From Actinomycetota bacterium (lineage in GTDB: Bacteria; Actinomycetota; Aquicultoria; JACQXZ01), in NCBI GenBank assembly GCA_016208465.1, contig JACQXZ010000038.1:1-53342 (forward strand): 53,342 bases of DNA, read 5' to 3'. The notes beneath the pieces were generated by a model. That model saw only the letters and a program-made list of their open reading frames with translations. It was not told the DNA's origin and searched no databases. A program made the position numbers and the translations under genes. Shown here in pieces: positions 14,784 to 23,322 of this stretch; position 1 is the first letter of the stretch, and the number at the start of each line of letters is the position of its first letter.

Positions 14784-17252
14784 TTATAACATAGATTTCA
14801 AGCTTTGAATAATATTTTTTTCTCTGCCGCTGACAGGTTGAGCTTCACCCATTGTTACTTCAACAATATGACGTTTCGAGTCAGACATAGCTGGCAGTAA
14901 ATTCGATTTCATCTTCTCGCCATCCATCTTTATTTCTTTTATACCTTTGCAGACACCATCAGGATTCTTCACCTCGATTTCATACAAAGCATTTCTAAAA
15001 TATCTTTTTACTTTAAATTCCGTCCAGTGAGACGGAATACAAGGATCAACTAAAAGACCTTCGAAATGAGGACGCACTCCTAATACCCAGTCAAGACAAG
15101 CACGCCACATCCATGCCGCTGTGCCAGTGGTCCATGTAAAAGAACCCTGGCCAAAATCAACTGAATCCGGACCGTAAATAAATTCTGCGTAGACATAAGG
15201 TTCAACCCGATAAACATCCGGCTCTTTGCCTCTTTCGATAAAAGATGTCTTCTTAAAATATTCATAAGCCCTGTCGCCTCTTCCCAAAATACACTCGGCA
15301 ATTACTGTCCAGCAGACTGTATGATTAAAAACAGTGCCGTTTTCTTTTGTTCCCGGAGCAAATCTGCTTATTATTCCAATATCAGGATCTGGCTCTTTGT
15401 AAGCAGGAGAATAAAGCAAAGGACCATATTTTGTATCAAGATGGTGCTTAACTGAATCCATACAGATACAAGCTCTTTCTCCAGTCGCGACTCCACTTAA
15501 AACAGCCCAAGATTGAGCATTTAAATAAATTTTACCTTCATCATTTTTAGAACTTCCTATTACTTCACCTTTATCATTGGTTGCCCGAATATACCATTCT
15601 CCATCCCAGCATAAGAAATTTAATTTTTCCTTTAATTTTTTATAATCCGCAAGATACCTTTTGCTTAATTTGTGATCACGCTGATATTCAGCAATTTCGG
15701 CCATCTCCAAAAGCATCCAGCACAAAAATTCTGTTGTCATTACGCTTTCGCCGCGGCCTTCTCTTCCAATCTGATCTAGTCCATCATTCCAGTCCGCAGC
15801 GCCCATAAGAGAAATCCCCAAACCGCCTAAATCCGGACTTCTCATCAACAATGCCCGATCAATTGCCTTTAAAAGATGATCATAAACAGTTTCCTGTCCA
15901 TAATCATAAAACTCTACCAGTTCATTCAAAAAAGACCAGTCTCCCGACTCTTTAATGTAATTTACCACCGACATAATTAACCAGAGAGGATCATCGGAAT
16001 GTCCTGTTTTTGTTCCCAGGTTTGTTCTTGGATCCCAGTTGTGGATACAACTTCCATCCTGAAACTGATGTTTAAGAATCAAAGCCGTTCTATCTTTTGA
16101 TCTTTGCAGGTCAAATGGTAAAACGCCCAGAATGTCCTGAGCTGTATCTCTAAATCCAAGTATTGATCCACCGCCAATGTAAGCAGAATCCATTCTGGAC
16201 CAATAAGCGGTAATCCAGGTCTGATATTTGTTCCAGATATTCACAGAAAGATCAAATTCTTTGTCTGGAGTCTCTACTTTTACATGCTCCACATAATCAT
16301 CCCAATATTGCTGAAGACGCTCAAATTCATTTTTTGCTTTTTCTGGCGTATTATATTTAGAAATCAAAACTCTCGCTTCTTCCTTCTGGTAAACTGTTCC
16401 TAAAATAACTACAAACTCTTTTTCTTCGTTTGGCGCTAGTTCAAAGGTATATTGCAGTGCTCCTATGGAATCCTCTCCACTGCCCATGCTGTTAAAACAC
16501 TTTCCTTCTTCAACCGCCAAAGGATTGTGCCAAGCATTGTGGAGACCTAAAAATTTCTCCTTTAAACAATCAAACCCATCTGGTTTAAAGCTGGAACCAA
16601 AAAAAGCGTATTTATCCCAAGCTGAATTTGTATTAAGTGAATAAAGACTATCCTTTGCCCGACGTCTTGCTACCGGGATATTCCAATAACGCTTTGTCGC
16701 ATAAATCACTTCATCTTCGATACTCATTTCATTAAAAAGATTGGCAAAATTCCTCTCCATCATATCAAAAGCATAATTGCCCAAACAGAATTCAACATAG
16801 GGGAAAGCGCTTAGTTTACGAAGTTTGTCTGTGATATTCTTTACTCTAACCATCCATATCTCACAACTATCGTGCAAGGGGACATAATAAGTTACCTCTC
16901 CCTCGATGTCATAATTTACAGACTTGACTTTTGTATAACCTAATCCATGTCTTGTTTCCCAAGATTGAGGCTCTTTTGAAACAAGGTTGCCATTGAGACT
17001 CCAATATTTACCTGTTTTCATATCTCTCATATAAAGCTGGCGACCCGGCCTCCCCTGAAGCAACGTTTCTACAGGATATTCTCTGGTGACACGATCGTAA
17101 CCAGAGCTTTCATAAAAAGAATAACCGCTTCCTGTATGTGATGTGATTGAGCAATATCTCTCGTTTGAAAGATAATTTATCCATGGTCTTGGCAGATCAA
17201 GTCTTGTTATAATATACTCTCTGCCATTTTCTGAAAAGTGACCGTATTTCAT
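14784..17252 (-). CDS. GH94-type glycoside phosphorylase (cellobiose phosphorylase-like)
   Basis: 822-residue cytosolic enzyme of glycoside hydrolase family 94, which cleave beta-glucosides with inorganic phosphate to give alpha-glucose 1-phosphate (reversible). The N-terminal beta-sandwich domain opens YGHFSENGREYIITRLDLPRPWINYL and includes GSGYSFYESSGYDRVTR. The (alpha/alpha)6 catalytic domain carries SILGFRDTAQDILGVLPFD and GAADWNDGLDQIG; the first Asp of ADWNDGLD is the expected general acid. HSDDPLWL and TGTAAWMWRACLDWVLGVRP, which precede the jelly-roll end, are also family hallmarks. Length matches cellobiose and related phosphorylases. Exact acceptor unknown (glucose, oligosaccharide or beta-1,2-glucan). 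It probably links a stored or surface glycan to G1P for the neighbouring phosphohexomutase. Confidence 0.87.
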   Translation of the reverse strand: MKYGHFSENGREYIITRLDLPRPWINYLSNERYCSITSHTGSGYSFYESSGYDRVTREYPVETLLQGRPGRQLYMRDMKTGKYWSLNGNLVSKEPQSWETRHGLGYTKVKSVNYDIEGEVTYYVPLHDSCEIWMVRVKNITDKLRKLSAFPYVEFCLGNYAFDMMERNFANLFNEMSIEDEVIYATKRYWNIPVARRRAKDSLYSLNTNSAWDKYAFFGSSFKPDGFDCLKEKFLGLHNAWHNPLAVEEGKCFNSMGSGEDSIGALQYTFELAPNEEKEFVVILGTVYQKEEARVLISKYNTPEKAKNEFERLQQYWDDYVEHVKVETPDKEFDLSVNIWNKYQTWITAYWSRMDSAYIGGGSILGFRDTAQDILGVLPFDLQRSKDRTALILKHQFQDGSCIHNWDPRTNLGTKTGHSDDPLWLIMSVVNYIKESGDWSFLNELVEFYDYGQETVYDHLLKAIDRALLMRSPDLGGLGISLMGAADWNDGLDQIGREGRGESVMTTEFLCWMLLEMAEIAEYQRDHKLSKRYLADYKKLKEKLNFLCWDGEWYIRATNDKGEVIGSSKNDEGKIYLNAQSWAVLSGVATGERACICMDSVKHHLDTKYGPLLYSPAYKEPDPDIGIISRFAPGTKENGTVFNHTVCWTVIAECILGRGDRAYEYFKKTSFIERGKEPDVYRVEPYVYAEFIYGPDSVDFGQGSFTWTTGTAAWMWRACLDWVLGVRPHFEGLLVDPCIPSHWTEFKVKRYFRNALYEIEVKNPDGVCKGIKEIKMDGEKMKSNLLPAMSDSKRHIVEVTMGEAQPVSGREKNIIQSLKSML

Positions 17253-17305
17253 TAGTTACCTCCAAATTTATTAAATTAACTCATACTAATAATTACCCAA
17301 CAAAT

Positions 17306-17404
17306 AAGTCACAGATCACAAGTCACAAGTGAAGAAAGATGTAAAAGAAAAAATACAAAAGATTAGCTGTTTTAACTTGTGACTTTTGACTTACAACTTG
17401 TGAC
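17306..17404. repeat. GTCACAAG-family imperfect palindrome at the end of the mutase gene
   Basis: Left arm AAGTCACAGATCACAAGTCACAAG and right arm CTTGTGACTTTTGACTTACAACTTGTGACT enclose about 40 bases. The right arm runs into the mutase gene and encodes its last residues and stop (…SHKL). A second copy of the family is at 52937. Confidence 0.7.
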
Positions 17405-18842
17405 TAATCTGAGCCTCTCCTATATCCAAAAGCTCACTCACTCTTTCTCTTGAAAAAGATTCAGCATAAACTCTTAACATTGGCTCAGTGCCAGAAGCTC
17501 TGAACAATATCCAGCTTTTATCGTTTAAAAAAAACTTTACCCCATCTAAAGTTTCTGTCCTGACTAAATCGCTAAAAAATACTTCACCGGGTTTTATTGA
17601 CTGAATTTTATCAAGAACCCGCTGTTTCTCATCATTATCGCTAAAATGAAAATCCCTCCTGTCATAATAAAAATGTCCTATTCTGTCCATTAAATCATCT
17701 ATTCTTCTTACAACCATCATCTGCAAAAGTAAAAGTCCGCATAAAATTCCATCTCTCTCCGGAATATGATTTTTAATTCCTATGCCGCCGCTTTCTTCGC
17801 CGCCAATTAAAATATCTTCTGTCAACATTAATCTGCAAATATATTTAAAACCAATTGGTGTTTCATACAATCTTAATTTATATTCATCCGCGAGAAGATT
17901 AATCATTTGAGTCGTAGAAAATGTCTTTACCACCCCGCCCTTCAAATGAAAATCTTTAACCAGATAATCAAGCAGTAATGAAAATATCTGGTGGGAATTT
18001 ATAAATTCACCAGTCTCATCAACCAATCCAATCCTGTCGGCGTCTCCGTCTAAAGCAATTCCAAGATTCGCATTTTCTATTTTAACTGTGTCTATTAACG
18101 CCTGAATGTGCTTGCCTATAGGCTCAGGATTTAAACCACCAAAATATGGATTTGCCTCATTGTGAATTTCAATTACATTTAATCCTGTTTCATTAAGAAT
18201 CCTGCTTAACCATCCTCTGCCAGCGCCATACATAGGATCCGCGACTACTTTTAAATTTGCGCTTCCAATCAAATCAAAATCAATGAATGATTTAATCTGA
18301 TTAAAATAAGAAATGAATGGATCAAATTCTTCTATTTTTGCAACCGGATTAACCTTCACTTCTTTATTTTCATCTAAAATCCTGTTGAGACATTTTTCTA
18401 TCAACGCTGTGCACTCGGGAAGCGCTGAGCCGCCGTATTCAGGTTTAAATTTTATTCCATTATATTCCGGAGGATTATGACTGGCTGTTATCATTACGGC
18501 CCCTGCTGTTTTTTTATCCTTTACAGCAAATGAAACTACTGGTGTCGGAGTTGCGCTTTTAACCAGAAATACCGGAATATCATTGGCAGAAATAACTTCT
18601 GCCGCTTTTCTCGCAAATTTGTCTGATAAAAACCTCGTATCATAACCAATTACTAATCCATTTTTAAAATCACGATATTCTATGCCTCTTTTATAAATAT
18701 CTATTTCTTTTCTTTCATCCGATTTTATAAAATCAGCAACTGCCTGCGCTACTAAAGAAACATTTTTAAAAGTAAACTCGTCGCTAATAACCGCACGCCA
18801 TCCATCGGTGCCAAATTCAAATTTTTGTTTAGTTCGTTCCAA
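17391..18842 (-). CDS. phosphoglucomutase / phosphomannomutase
   Basis: 483-residue alpha-D-phosphohexomutase, interconverting hexose 1- and 6-phosphates in the cytosol. The four domain signatures are present: catalytic phosphoserine loop AVMITASHNPPEYNGIK (about 133-149), metal loop LDGDADRIG (about 264), sugar-recognition loop GGEESGGIG (about 358), and phosphate-binding loop FRASGTEPMLRVYAES near the C-terminus. It opens KFEFGTDGWRAVISDEFT. TTG start about eight bases after GAGGAG. The GEESGG type loop suggests glucose (and possibly mannose) phosphates. It can feed the adjacent NDP-sugar pyrophosphorylase. Its final residues (SHKL) come from an intergenic repeat arm. Confidence 0.88.
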   Translation of the reverse strand: MERTKQKFEFGTDGWRAVISDEFTFKNVSLVAQAVADFIKSDERKEIDIYKRGIEYRDFKNGLVIGYDTRFLSDKFARKAAEVISANDIPVFLVKSATPTPVVSFAVKDKKTAGAVMITASHNPPEYNGIKFKPEYGGSALPECTALIEKCLNRILDENKEVKVNPVAKIEEFDPFISYFNQIKSFIDFDLIGSANLKVVADPMYGAGRGWLSRILNETGLNVIEIHNEANPYFGGLNPEPIGKHIQALIDTVKIENANLGIALDGDADRIGLVDETGEFINSHQIFSLLLDYLVKDFHLKGGVVKTFSTTQMINLLADEYKLRLYETPIGFKYICRLMLTEDILIGGEESGGIGIKNHIPERDGILCGLLLLQMMVVRRIDDLMDRIGHFYYDRRDFHFSDNDEKQRVLDKIQSIKPGEVFFSDLVRTETLDGVKFFLNDKSWILFRASGTEPMLRVYAESFSRERVSELLDIGEAQISHKL

Positions 18843-18861
18843 TCAAAAAACTCCTCTCTTT

Positions 18862-19126
18862 TTAAACCCAGTTTTGCATTAGATTTCGATGAAAAGCGCA
18901 GGAATTTTGCTTTTAGGCAAGGAAGACGAGACTTTTTGGCGCAGGCACATCTAGAAACTTGAAACTAGACCCAGTTCTCTGTTGTATTCTTGTGATATTT
19001 AAGAGTCCAGCATGTTTTATTTGTTAAACTAGTTTCTTGTTTCTGATTTCTAGTCTCTAGTTTTGACACAGCATAAAAGCAAAATAACAAGCTTATCGCG
19101 AAAGATAGTGCAAAATCTGGGTTAAA
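18862..19126. repeat. MITE-like element with about 50-bp terminal inverted repeats
   Basis: The ends are long imperfect inverted repeats. The left end reads AAACCCAGTTTTGCATTAGA and on to about 18918. The right end, read on the opposite strand, starts AACCCAGATTTTGCACTATC and continues to about 19074. Both proceed through a TTTCG-GAT/AAAAGC block to TTTTGCTTTTA. The total is about 265 bases with no ORF. The interior carries another dyad: CTAGAAACTTGAAACTAGAC (about 18951) against a CTAGTTTC/CTAGTCTCTAG series (about 19025-19064). The right end touches the pilB stop codon. Confidence 0.65.
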
Positions 19127-20792
19127 CAACCACCCTTAACACTTCTTCTAATGAGGTAATTCCCTTTTTAACCTTTTCAACACCATCTTCCCAAAGAGTT
19201 TTCATTCCACCTCTTATAGCTGCTTCTTTCATTTCATCAGAAGAACTTTTCGTGATACAAAGTTTTTCAATATCCATATTCATCAGCATAACTTCGTAAA
19301 TTCCCACTCTTCCTTTAAAACCAGTGTTATGACATCTCTTACAGCCCTTAGACTGCCATAATTTTATTTTTTCTCCCTCGTTAAACGGAACCCTGCTCGC
19401 TTTAAGCAATTCAACAGAGGGTTCATATTCCTCCTTGCATTCATTGCAAAGTTTTCTCACCAATCTCTGCGCCATCACACAACTAACAGAAGAGGAAATA
19501 AGAAATGGTTCTATTCCCATTTCTGTCAGCCTTGTTAAAGCGCCTGCCGCATCATTAGTATGCAAAGAAGATAAAACCAGATGACCTGTCAAAGCGGATT
19601 CAATAGCAATCCTTGCAGTTTCCAGATCGCGAATTTCGCCAATCATAATTATATCCGGATCACATCTGACTATCGACCTTAACCCTCTTCCAAAAGTAAG
19701 ACCTGTGGCAGTATTAACCTGTGCCTGAAGAACACCCGGCAATTGATATTCTATTGGGTCCTCTATGGTAATTATTTTCTTGGCAGACGAATTCAAAATA
19801 TTAAGTGTTGCGTAAAGAGTGGTTGATTTACCAGAACCGGTTGGACCGGTAACTATCAATGTCCCATATGGTTTGGTATAGAAAGATTTGAATCGCTCGA
19901 GTGAATCGGGCAATAAGCCCAAGTCTTTCAACTCCAACAAAGCTTTACTTTTATCCAAAATTCGCAAATTAACACTTTCTCCAAAAGCAGTGGGAAGTGT
20001 TGCCACTCTGAAATCTACATCTTTTTCTTCAACCTTCAAACTGCACCGACCATCCTGAGGGATCCTATGCTCAGCTATATTAATATCACTCATTATTTTA
20101 AACCTTGATATAACATTGGACTGTAAGTTTTTTGGTATCGACATAATATCATACAAAACTCCGTCTATTCTGTATCTGATTTTCACATCATCGGCTTGAG
20201 GCTCAATATGAATATCGCTTGCCTCTTTTGAAATTGCCTGAACGATTATCGAATCTACAATTTTTACAACGGGTGAATCTTCTTTCTGAATTCTTTTTTC
20301 TTCTTTCTCTTCTACTTCCTTTATTTGTGCCGCTACTGTAGCTACAACATCTTCCACTGATCCTTTCAAGTATTGATTGATTGCATTATTAATTGCAGTT
20401 TCTGTGCTTACCACCGGCTTTATATCATACCCTGTAATTACCCTTAAGTCATCAACTGCGTGAACATCCAAAGGATTAGACATCGCTAAAACCAAATAAC
20501 CGTCTTTGTAATCTATTGGAATAACCATGTGACGTTTTGCTACAGTTTCAGGTATTGAAGCTACGGCATGAACGTTTATATTGTACTCATTTAAATCTAC
20601 GACAGGCAGATTCTTCTGTCGGGCAAGAGCATGAGCTATTTGATCTTCGCTTACTCTACTATTCTCAATTAAAATTCTGCCTATTGGTTTTCCTGACTTT
20701 TTCTGAGCCAATAAAGCATTTTCCAGTTCTTTTTGGGTTATCAAGCCCGCATTAACCAAAATGTCACCGATTCTTTCACGCGTCCAACCCAT
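19122..20792 (-). CDS. type IV pilus / type II secretion assembly ATPase (PilB/GspE family)
   Basis: 556-residue cytosolic hexameric motor that drives pilus extension or pseudopilus assembly. The N-terminal MshEN-type domains (GDILVNAGLITQKELENALLAQKKSGKPIG and LARQKNLPVVDLNEYNI) are the kind that can bind c-di-GMP. The C-terminal ATPase has Walker A GPTGSGKSTT (about 317), the Asp box TIEDPIE, Walker B IIMIGEIRD, the His box LSSLHTNDA, and a tetra-Cys zinc site (CNECKEE and CKRCHNTG). ATG at 20792 sits six bases after AAGGAAG; a longer frame upstream runs into a repeat and is not used. No other pilus gene is in the window, so pilus versus secretion is undecided. Confidence 0.88.
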   Translation of the reverse strand: MGWTRERIGDILVNAGLITQKELENALLAQKKSGKPIGRILIENSRVSEDQIAHALARQKNLPVVDLNEYNINVHAVASIPETVAKRHMVIPIDYKDGYLVLAMSNPLDVHAVDDLRVITGYDIKPVVSTETAINNAINQYLKGSVEDVVATVAAQIKEVEEKEEKRIQKEDSPVVKIVDSIIVQAISKEASDIHIEPQADDVKIRYRIDGVLYDIMSIPKNLQSNVISRFKIMSDINIAEHRIPQDGRCSLKVEEKDVDFRVATLPTAFGESVNLRILDKSKALLELKDLGLLPDSLERFKSFYTKPYGTLIVTGPTGSGKSTTLYATLNILNSSAKKIITIEDPIEYQLPGVLQAQVNTATGLTFGRGLRSIVRCDPDIIMIGEIRDLETARIAIESALTGHLVLSSLHTNDAAGALTRLTEMGIEPFLISSSVSCVMAQRLVRKLCNECKEEYEPSVELLKASRVPFNEGEKIKLWQSKGCKRCHNTGFKGRVGIYEVMLMNMDIEKLCITKSSSDEMKEAAIRGGMKTLWEDGVEKVKKGITSLEEVLRVVV

Positions 20793-20817
20793 TTTTACTT
20801 CCTTAGTTAAAATTTTC

Positions 20818-20900
20818 AGGATACAAGATATATGATACAAGATGCAGGAAATTAAAATAGCTTTTATCATGAATCCTGTATCTTGAATCTTGTATCATGC
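20818..20900. repeat. GATACAAG-family dyad upstream of pilB
   Basis: ATACAAGATATATGATACAAGAT on the left matches, in reverse complement, ATCTTGAATCTTGTATCAT on the right, with CAGGA/TCCTG between. It lies directly upstream of the pilB ribosome-binding site, so it could form a hairpin in the 5' leader. Confidence 0.65.
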
Positions 20901-20943
20901 TCCTATTAAATTCGGCGCTCAGAATATTTTTCCTGCCAAAAAA

Positions 20944-20990
20944 CAAAAAGATACAAGAACTAAATAACAGTTCTCGTATCTTTTTTATTT
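20944..20990 (-). terminator. terminator after the ArsR-micropeptide unit
   Basis: AAAAAGATAC and AGAACT pair with AGTTCT and GTATCTTTTTT around a short loop (stem about 20945-20986). There is a T-run on both strands, so it can work in both directions. It closes the minus-strand arsR unit. Confidence 0.8.
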
Positions 20991-21028
20991 TTATATCTGA
21001 ACATTTTTAGAACCTTTTTACGTCATGC

Positions 21029-21091
21029 TCAGGACAAAAATATACAGCCCTCGTCACAATGTCTTGCTTCCAGAAAATTTCTGTATTTCAT
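21029..21091 (-). CDS. Cys-containing micropeptide downstream of arsR
   Basis: 20-codon ORF: ATG six bases after GGAGGTG (21098-21104), encoding MKYRNFLEARHCDEGCIFLS, then TGA. The His-Cys-x3-Cys pattern suggests metal or thiol chemistry. It lies 28 bases after the arsR stop and before a strong terminator, so it should share the arsR promoter. If one T of the TTTTT run at about 21036-21040 were skipped, the frame would continue with CPEHDVKRF, adding a third Cys and a His. Whether that is a sequencing error, frameshifting or chance is unknown. The strong ribosome-binding site is the main evidence for a gene. Confidence 0.42.
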   Translation of the reverse strand: MKYRNFLEARHCDEGCIFLS

Positions 21092-21119
21092 TCTCTTCAC
21101 CTCCGTTTAACTAAATTAT

Positions 21120-21413
21120 TTATAATTCCGACTCATCCGGATAAGATATCAACTTTTCAAAAAATTCCTTACAACACTCTCTAACAGTCATACAATCGCA
21201 ACAATAACAAATTTCTTTTCCTTTACGATCAAATCTTACCAGTCCAGCTTCCTTTAAAACATTTAGATGATGAGATATTGTGGGTTGAGTCATTGAAAAA
21301 TACTCAACTATTTCTTTAACTGAAAGCTCACCTTTATTTTTAAGTAATTTTAAGATATTTCTTCGCGTTTTGTCGGAAAGCGCCCTAAAAAACAAACTAT
21401 CTCTGTCGCACAT
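21120..21413 (-). CDS. ArsR-family metal/thiol-responsive repressor
   Basis: 97-residue winged-helix repressor, opening MCDRDSLFFRALSDKTRRNIL. The recognition region reads GELSVKEIVEYFSMTQPTISHHLNVLKEAGLV, the classic ArsR helix-turn-helix and wing. The C-terminal helix is unusually Cys-rich (ICYCCDCMTVRECC), giving several possible soft-metal or thiol ligands; none is in the standard alpha3 ELCVCDL position. ATG at 21413 is chosen because an upstream in-frame start at 21482 would place the promoter and operator inside the coding region. A perfect palindrome and a consensus promoter precede it, so autoregulation is very likely. A Cys-bearing micropeptide follows in the same unit, and an ABC exporter lies just upstream. 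Confidence 0.82.
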   Translation of the reverse strand: MCDRDSLFFRALSDKTRRNILKLLKNKGELSVKEIVEYFSMTQPTISHHLNVLKEAGLVRFDRKGKEICYCCDCMTVRECCKEFFEKLISYPDESEL

Positions 21414-21430
21414 TTTTACACCCAATAAAC

Positions 21431-21450
21431 ATATAGATAACCATCTATAT
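21431..21450 (-). promoter_or_regulatory. ArsR operator palindrome
   Basis: ATATAGAT (21431-21438), spacer AACC, ATCTATAT (21443-21450): a perfect 8-4-8 inverted repeat starting four bases downstream of the -10 box and ending 18 bases before the arsR start. Size and position are those of an ArsR-family operator. Confidence 0.75.
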
Positions 21451-21453
21451 ATT

Positions 21454-21482
21454 AGATTAAATCTTTTCTTTATGCCTGTCAA
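21454..21482 (-). promoter_or_regulatory. arsR promoter (-35/-10)
   Basis: On the minus strand TTGACA (21482-21477), a 17-base spacer, then TAATCT (21459-21454). The -35 is consensus and the -10 near-consensus, immediately upstream of the operator palindrome. Confidence 0.7.
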
Positions 21483-21512
21483 GATTTTTTTGGATAAGAA
21501 AAAAGTAGGTAA

Positions 21513-22322
21513 CTATACTCCCACGTCTCGCCGCATAAACCAAACTGCGCCAAGGATTGTCGCTGTAATCGAGACTCCCAAAAACACCCAAATCGCTAAA
21601 CCATCTATTGTGTTTTTGTTCATAGCGGCAGAAAAATCATAATAATAGAAAAACGACAAGTATCTCAAATTTTTCAAGCTCTCTTTGAAGGTAGAAATTG
21701 TATTTATCACATACATTAAGATAATGGTTCCGCCCACTACAAGATTTGATTTTCCTTTTTCTGAAAATACAGATGAAGCAAGCATCGAGAAACTAAAAAT
21801 TGCCAGACCAAACAAGAACCCTAAGATTGCCATCTTGATAAAATTTTCTATCTTGTAATCAACATTATGTATCGCGGAAAAAGGCGCAATAGCAAAAACC
21901 GAGACTACAACAAAGACAAATAAATTTGCAAGACCTGCAAGATACTTGCTTAAAAAAACTTTCAACCGTGATATTGGTTGAGCAAGAATAGTTTCAATCG
22001 TACCTTTCTCAATCTCACCAGCAATCTGAGCGCCGCCAAAAGCTATCATCATAATTATTGCCATTATTGGCCAGATTAAACTAAAGTGCTCAGTTGCAAT
22101 AAATGACTCTATTCTGGCTAAATTAAAACTTGCTTTATCCATTCCCAGCGCTTGAAAAAGCTGTTCCGGATACAAATTAAGAAGCTTTTCAAATTCTTTT
22201 TGCTTGCCAGCAAACAAGGGAAACAGCGCGACATACATCTCAAGAAAAGCTGCCGCGCCTAAAGAATAGGAGATAAGTGAAATCTTTCTGTCTTTAATTG
22301 TTCTCCAAATTATACTAAACAT
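21513..22322 (-). CDS. ABC-2 type exporter permease
   Basis: 269-residue integral membrane protein with about six hydrophobic segments (for example SLISYSLGAAAFLEMYVALF, LIWPIMAIIMMIAFGGAQIAG, LFVFVVVSVFAIAPFSA, ILGFLFGLAIFSFSMLASSVF). The motif GEIEKGTIETILAQPISRLKVFLSKY is the cytoplasmic coupling region of ABC-2 permeases. It overlaps the ATPase gene by eight bases, so the pair is translationally coupled and forms one exporter. The cargo cannot be read from sequence. An ArsR repressor gene follows but has its own promoter. Confidence 0.83.
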   Translation of the reverse strand: MFSIIWRTIKDRKISLISYSLGAAAFLEMYVALFPLFAGKQKEFEKLLNLYPEQLFQALGMDKASFNLARIESFIATEHFSLIWPIMAIIMMIAFGGAQIAGEIEKGTIETILAQPISRLKVFLSKYLAGLANLFVFVVVSVFAIAPFSAIHNVDYKIENFIKMAILGFLFGLAIFSFSMLASSVFSEKGKSNLVVGGTIILMYVINTISTFKESLKNLRYLSFFYYYDFSAAMNKNTIDGLAIWVFLGVSITATILGAVWFMRRDVGV

Positions 22323-23226
22323 TGTTTTTCCCTTTATAGAATTCTAAAAATACATCTTCTAATGTCGCATGAGAAATTTCTAAATCATGCAGTTTGTAGC
22401 TTGCCAGTTTTTTAACGATCGGATTAATATCTCCCCGAACTGTCAAAATCAACCCGTCTGAAATCTCTTCAATTTTTTCAACTCCATCAAATTCAAAATC
22501 TGCCTTCTTGAATTTAACATCAAATCTTACTGTAACTTTACGTAAACGTTTTTCGCCAAGCTCACCAACTTTTTCAATTCCTACTATCTTCCCTTCCTTG
22601 ATAATCCCAACCCGATTGCAGATTCTTTCTACCTCTGGCAAGTTATGAGACGAAACAAAAACAGTATGACCTTTCTTTTGCAATTCATCAAAAATTTCGT
22701 AAATTTCGTTTTGAAGAAGCGGATCAAGACCAAGTGTCGGCTCATCCATAATAATTAGTTCTGGTTCGTGCATTAATGTCAAAATTAATCCCAGCTTCTG
22801 TTTATTTCCCGAAGAATAAGTTTTAAATTTTTTACCTGGATCAAAATTAAATCTTTCTTTTAAGTCTTCTACGAATTTAGACTTACCTCTTAAACTTTCA
22901 ACAAAATCAATATGTTCTTGTCCGGTCCACTTGTCATAGAGCCGAACATTACCGGGCAAATATCCTATTTTTTTCTTTAAAAATACTGAATCTTTATGAG
23001 CATCTTTGCCCAATACTTTAATACTGCCGCTGGTTGGATGAATAAAATCCATTATACAGCGAATTGTTGTTGTTTTCCCCGCTCCGTTTGGACCTAAAAA
23101 TCCGTATACTTCTCCTTTTTTAACCTCTAAAGAAATTCCATCAACCGCTTTGACAAAATCTCTGCCTTTAATGCCAAAATAAGAAAAATATTTTTTTAAA
23201 TTTACAACTTCAATAATATTTGTCAT
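22315..23226 (-). CDS. ABC transporter ATPase
   Basis: 303-residue ATPase of the ABC-2 (drug/lipid/antibiotic exporter) class. Walker A GPNGAGKTTT (about 47), the signature TYSSGNKQKLGLILTLMHEP (LSGGQ variant SSGNK), Walker B ELIIMDEPTLGLDP, and switch His in VSSHNLPEVERIC. A C-terminal extension of about 80 residues (TVRFDVKFKKADFEF and on) is usual in this class. Start at the ATG at 23226; the open frame continues upstream only because it reads through the tRNA-Leu gene. Partner of the overlapping permease. Confidence 0.86.
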   Translation of the reverse strand: MTNIIEVVNLKKYFSYFGIKGRDFVKAVDGISLEVKKGEVYGFLGPNGAGKTTTIRCIMDFIHPTSGSIKVLGKDAHKDSVFLKKKIGYLPGNVRLYDKWTGQEHIDFVESLRGKSKFVEDLKERFNFDPGKKFKTYSSGNKQKLGLILTLMHEPELIIMDEPTLGLDPLLQNEIYEIFDELQKKGHTVFVSSHNLPEVERICNRVGIIKEGKIVGIEKVGELGEKRLRKVTVRFDVKFKKADFEFDGVEKIEEISDGLILTVRGDINPIVKKLASYKLHDLEISHATLEDVFLEFYKGKNNV

Positions 23227-23322
23227 AGTTTTTTCTTCTATTCTTGTATGCCTGTTTCCTTTTTCTATTAACAGAAGAAGAGATTTATTTAAATACGAAG
23301 TTTGATGTTTCGGTAGAGTTTG

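Noticed and set aside
21029-21031. TGA of the micropeptide as selenocysteine
   Set aside because: A second TGA follows two codons later, no SECIS-like hairpin was recognised, and no selenocysteine genes are in the window.
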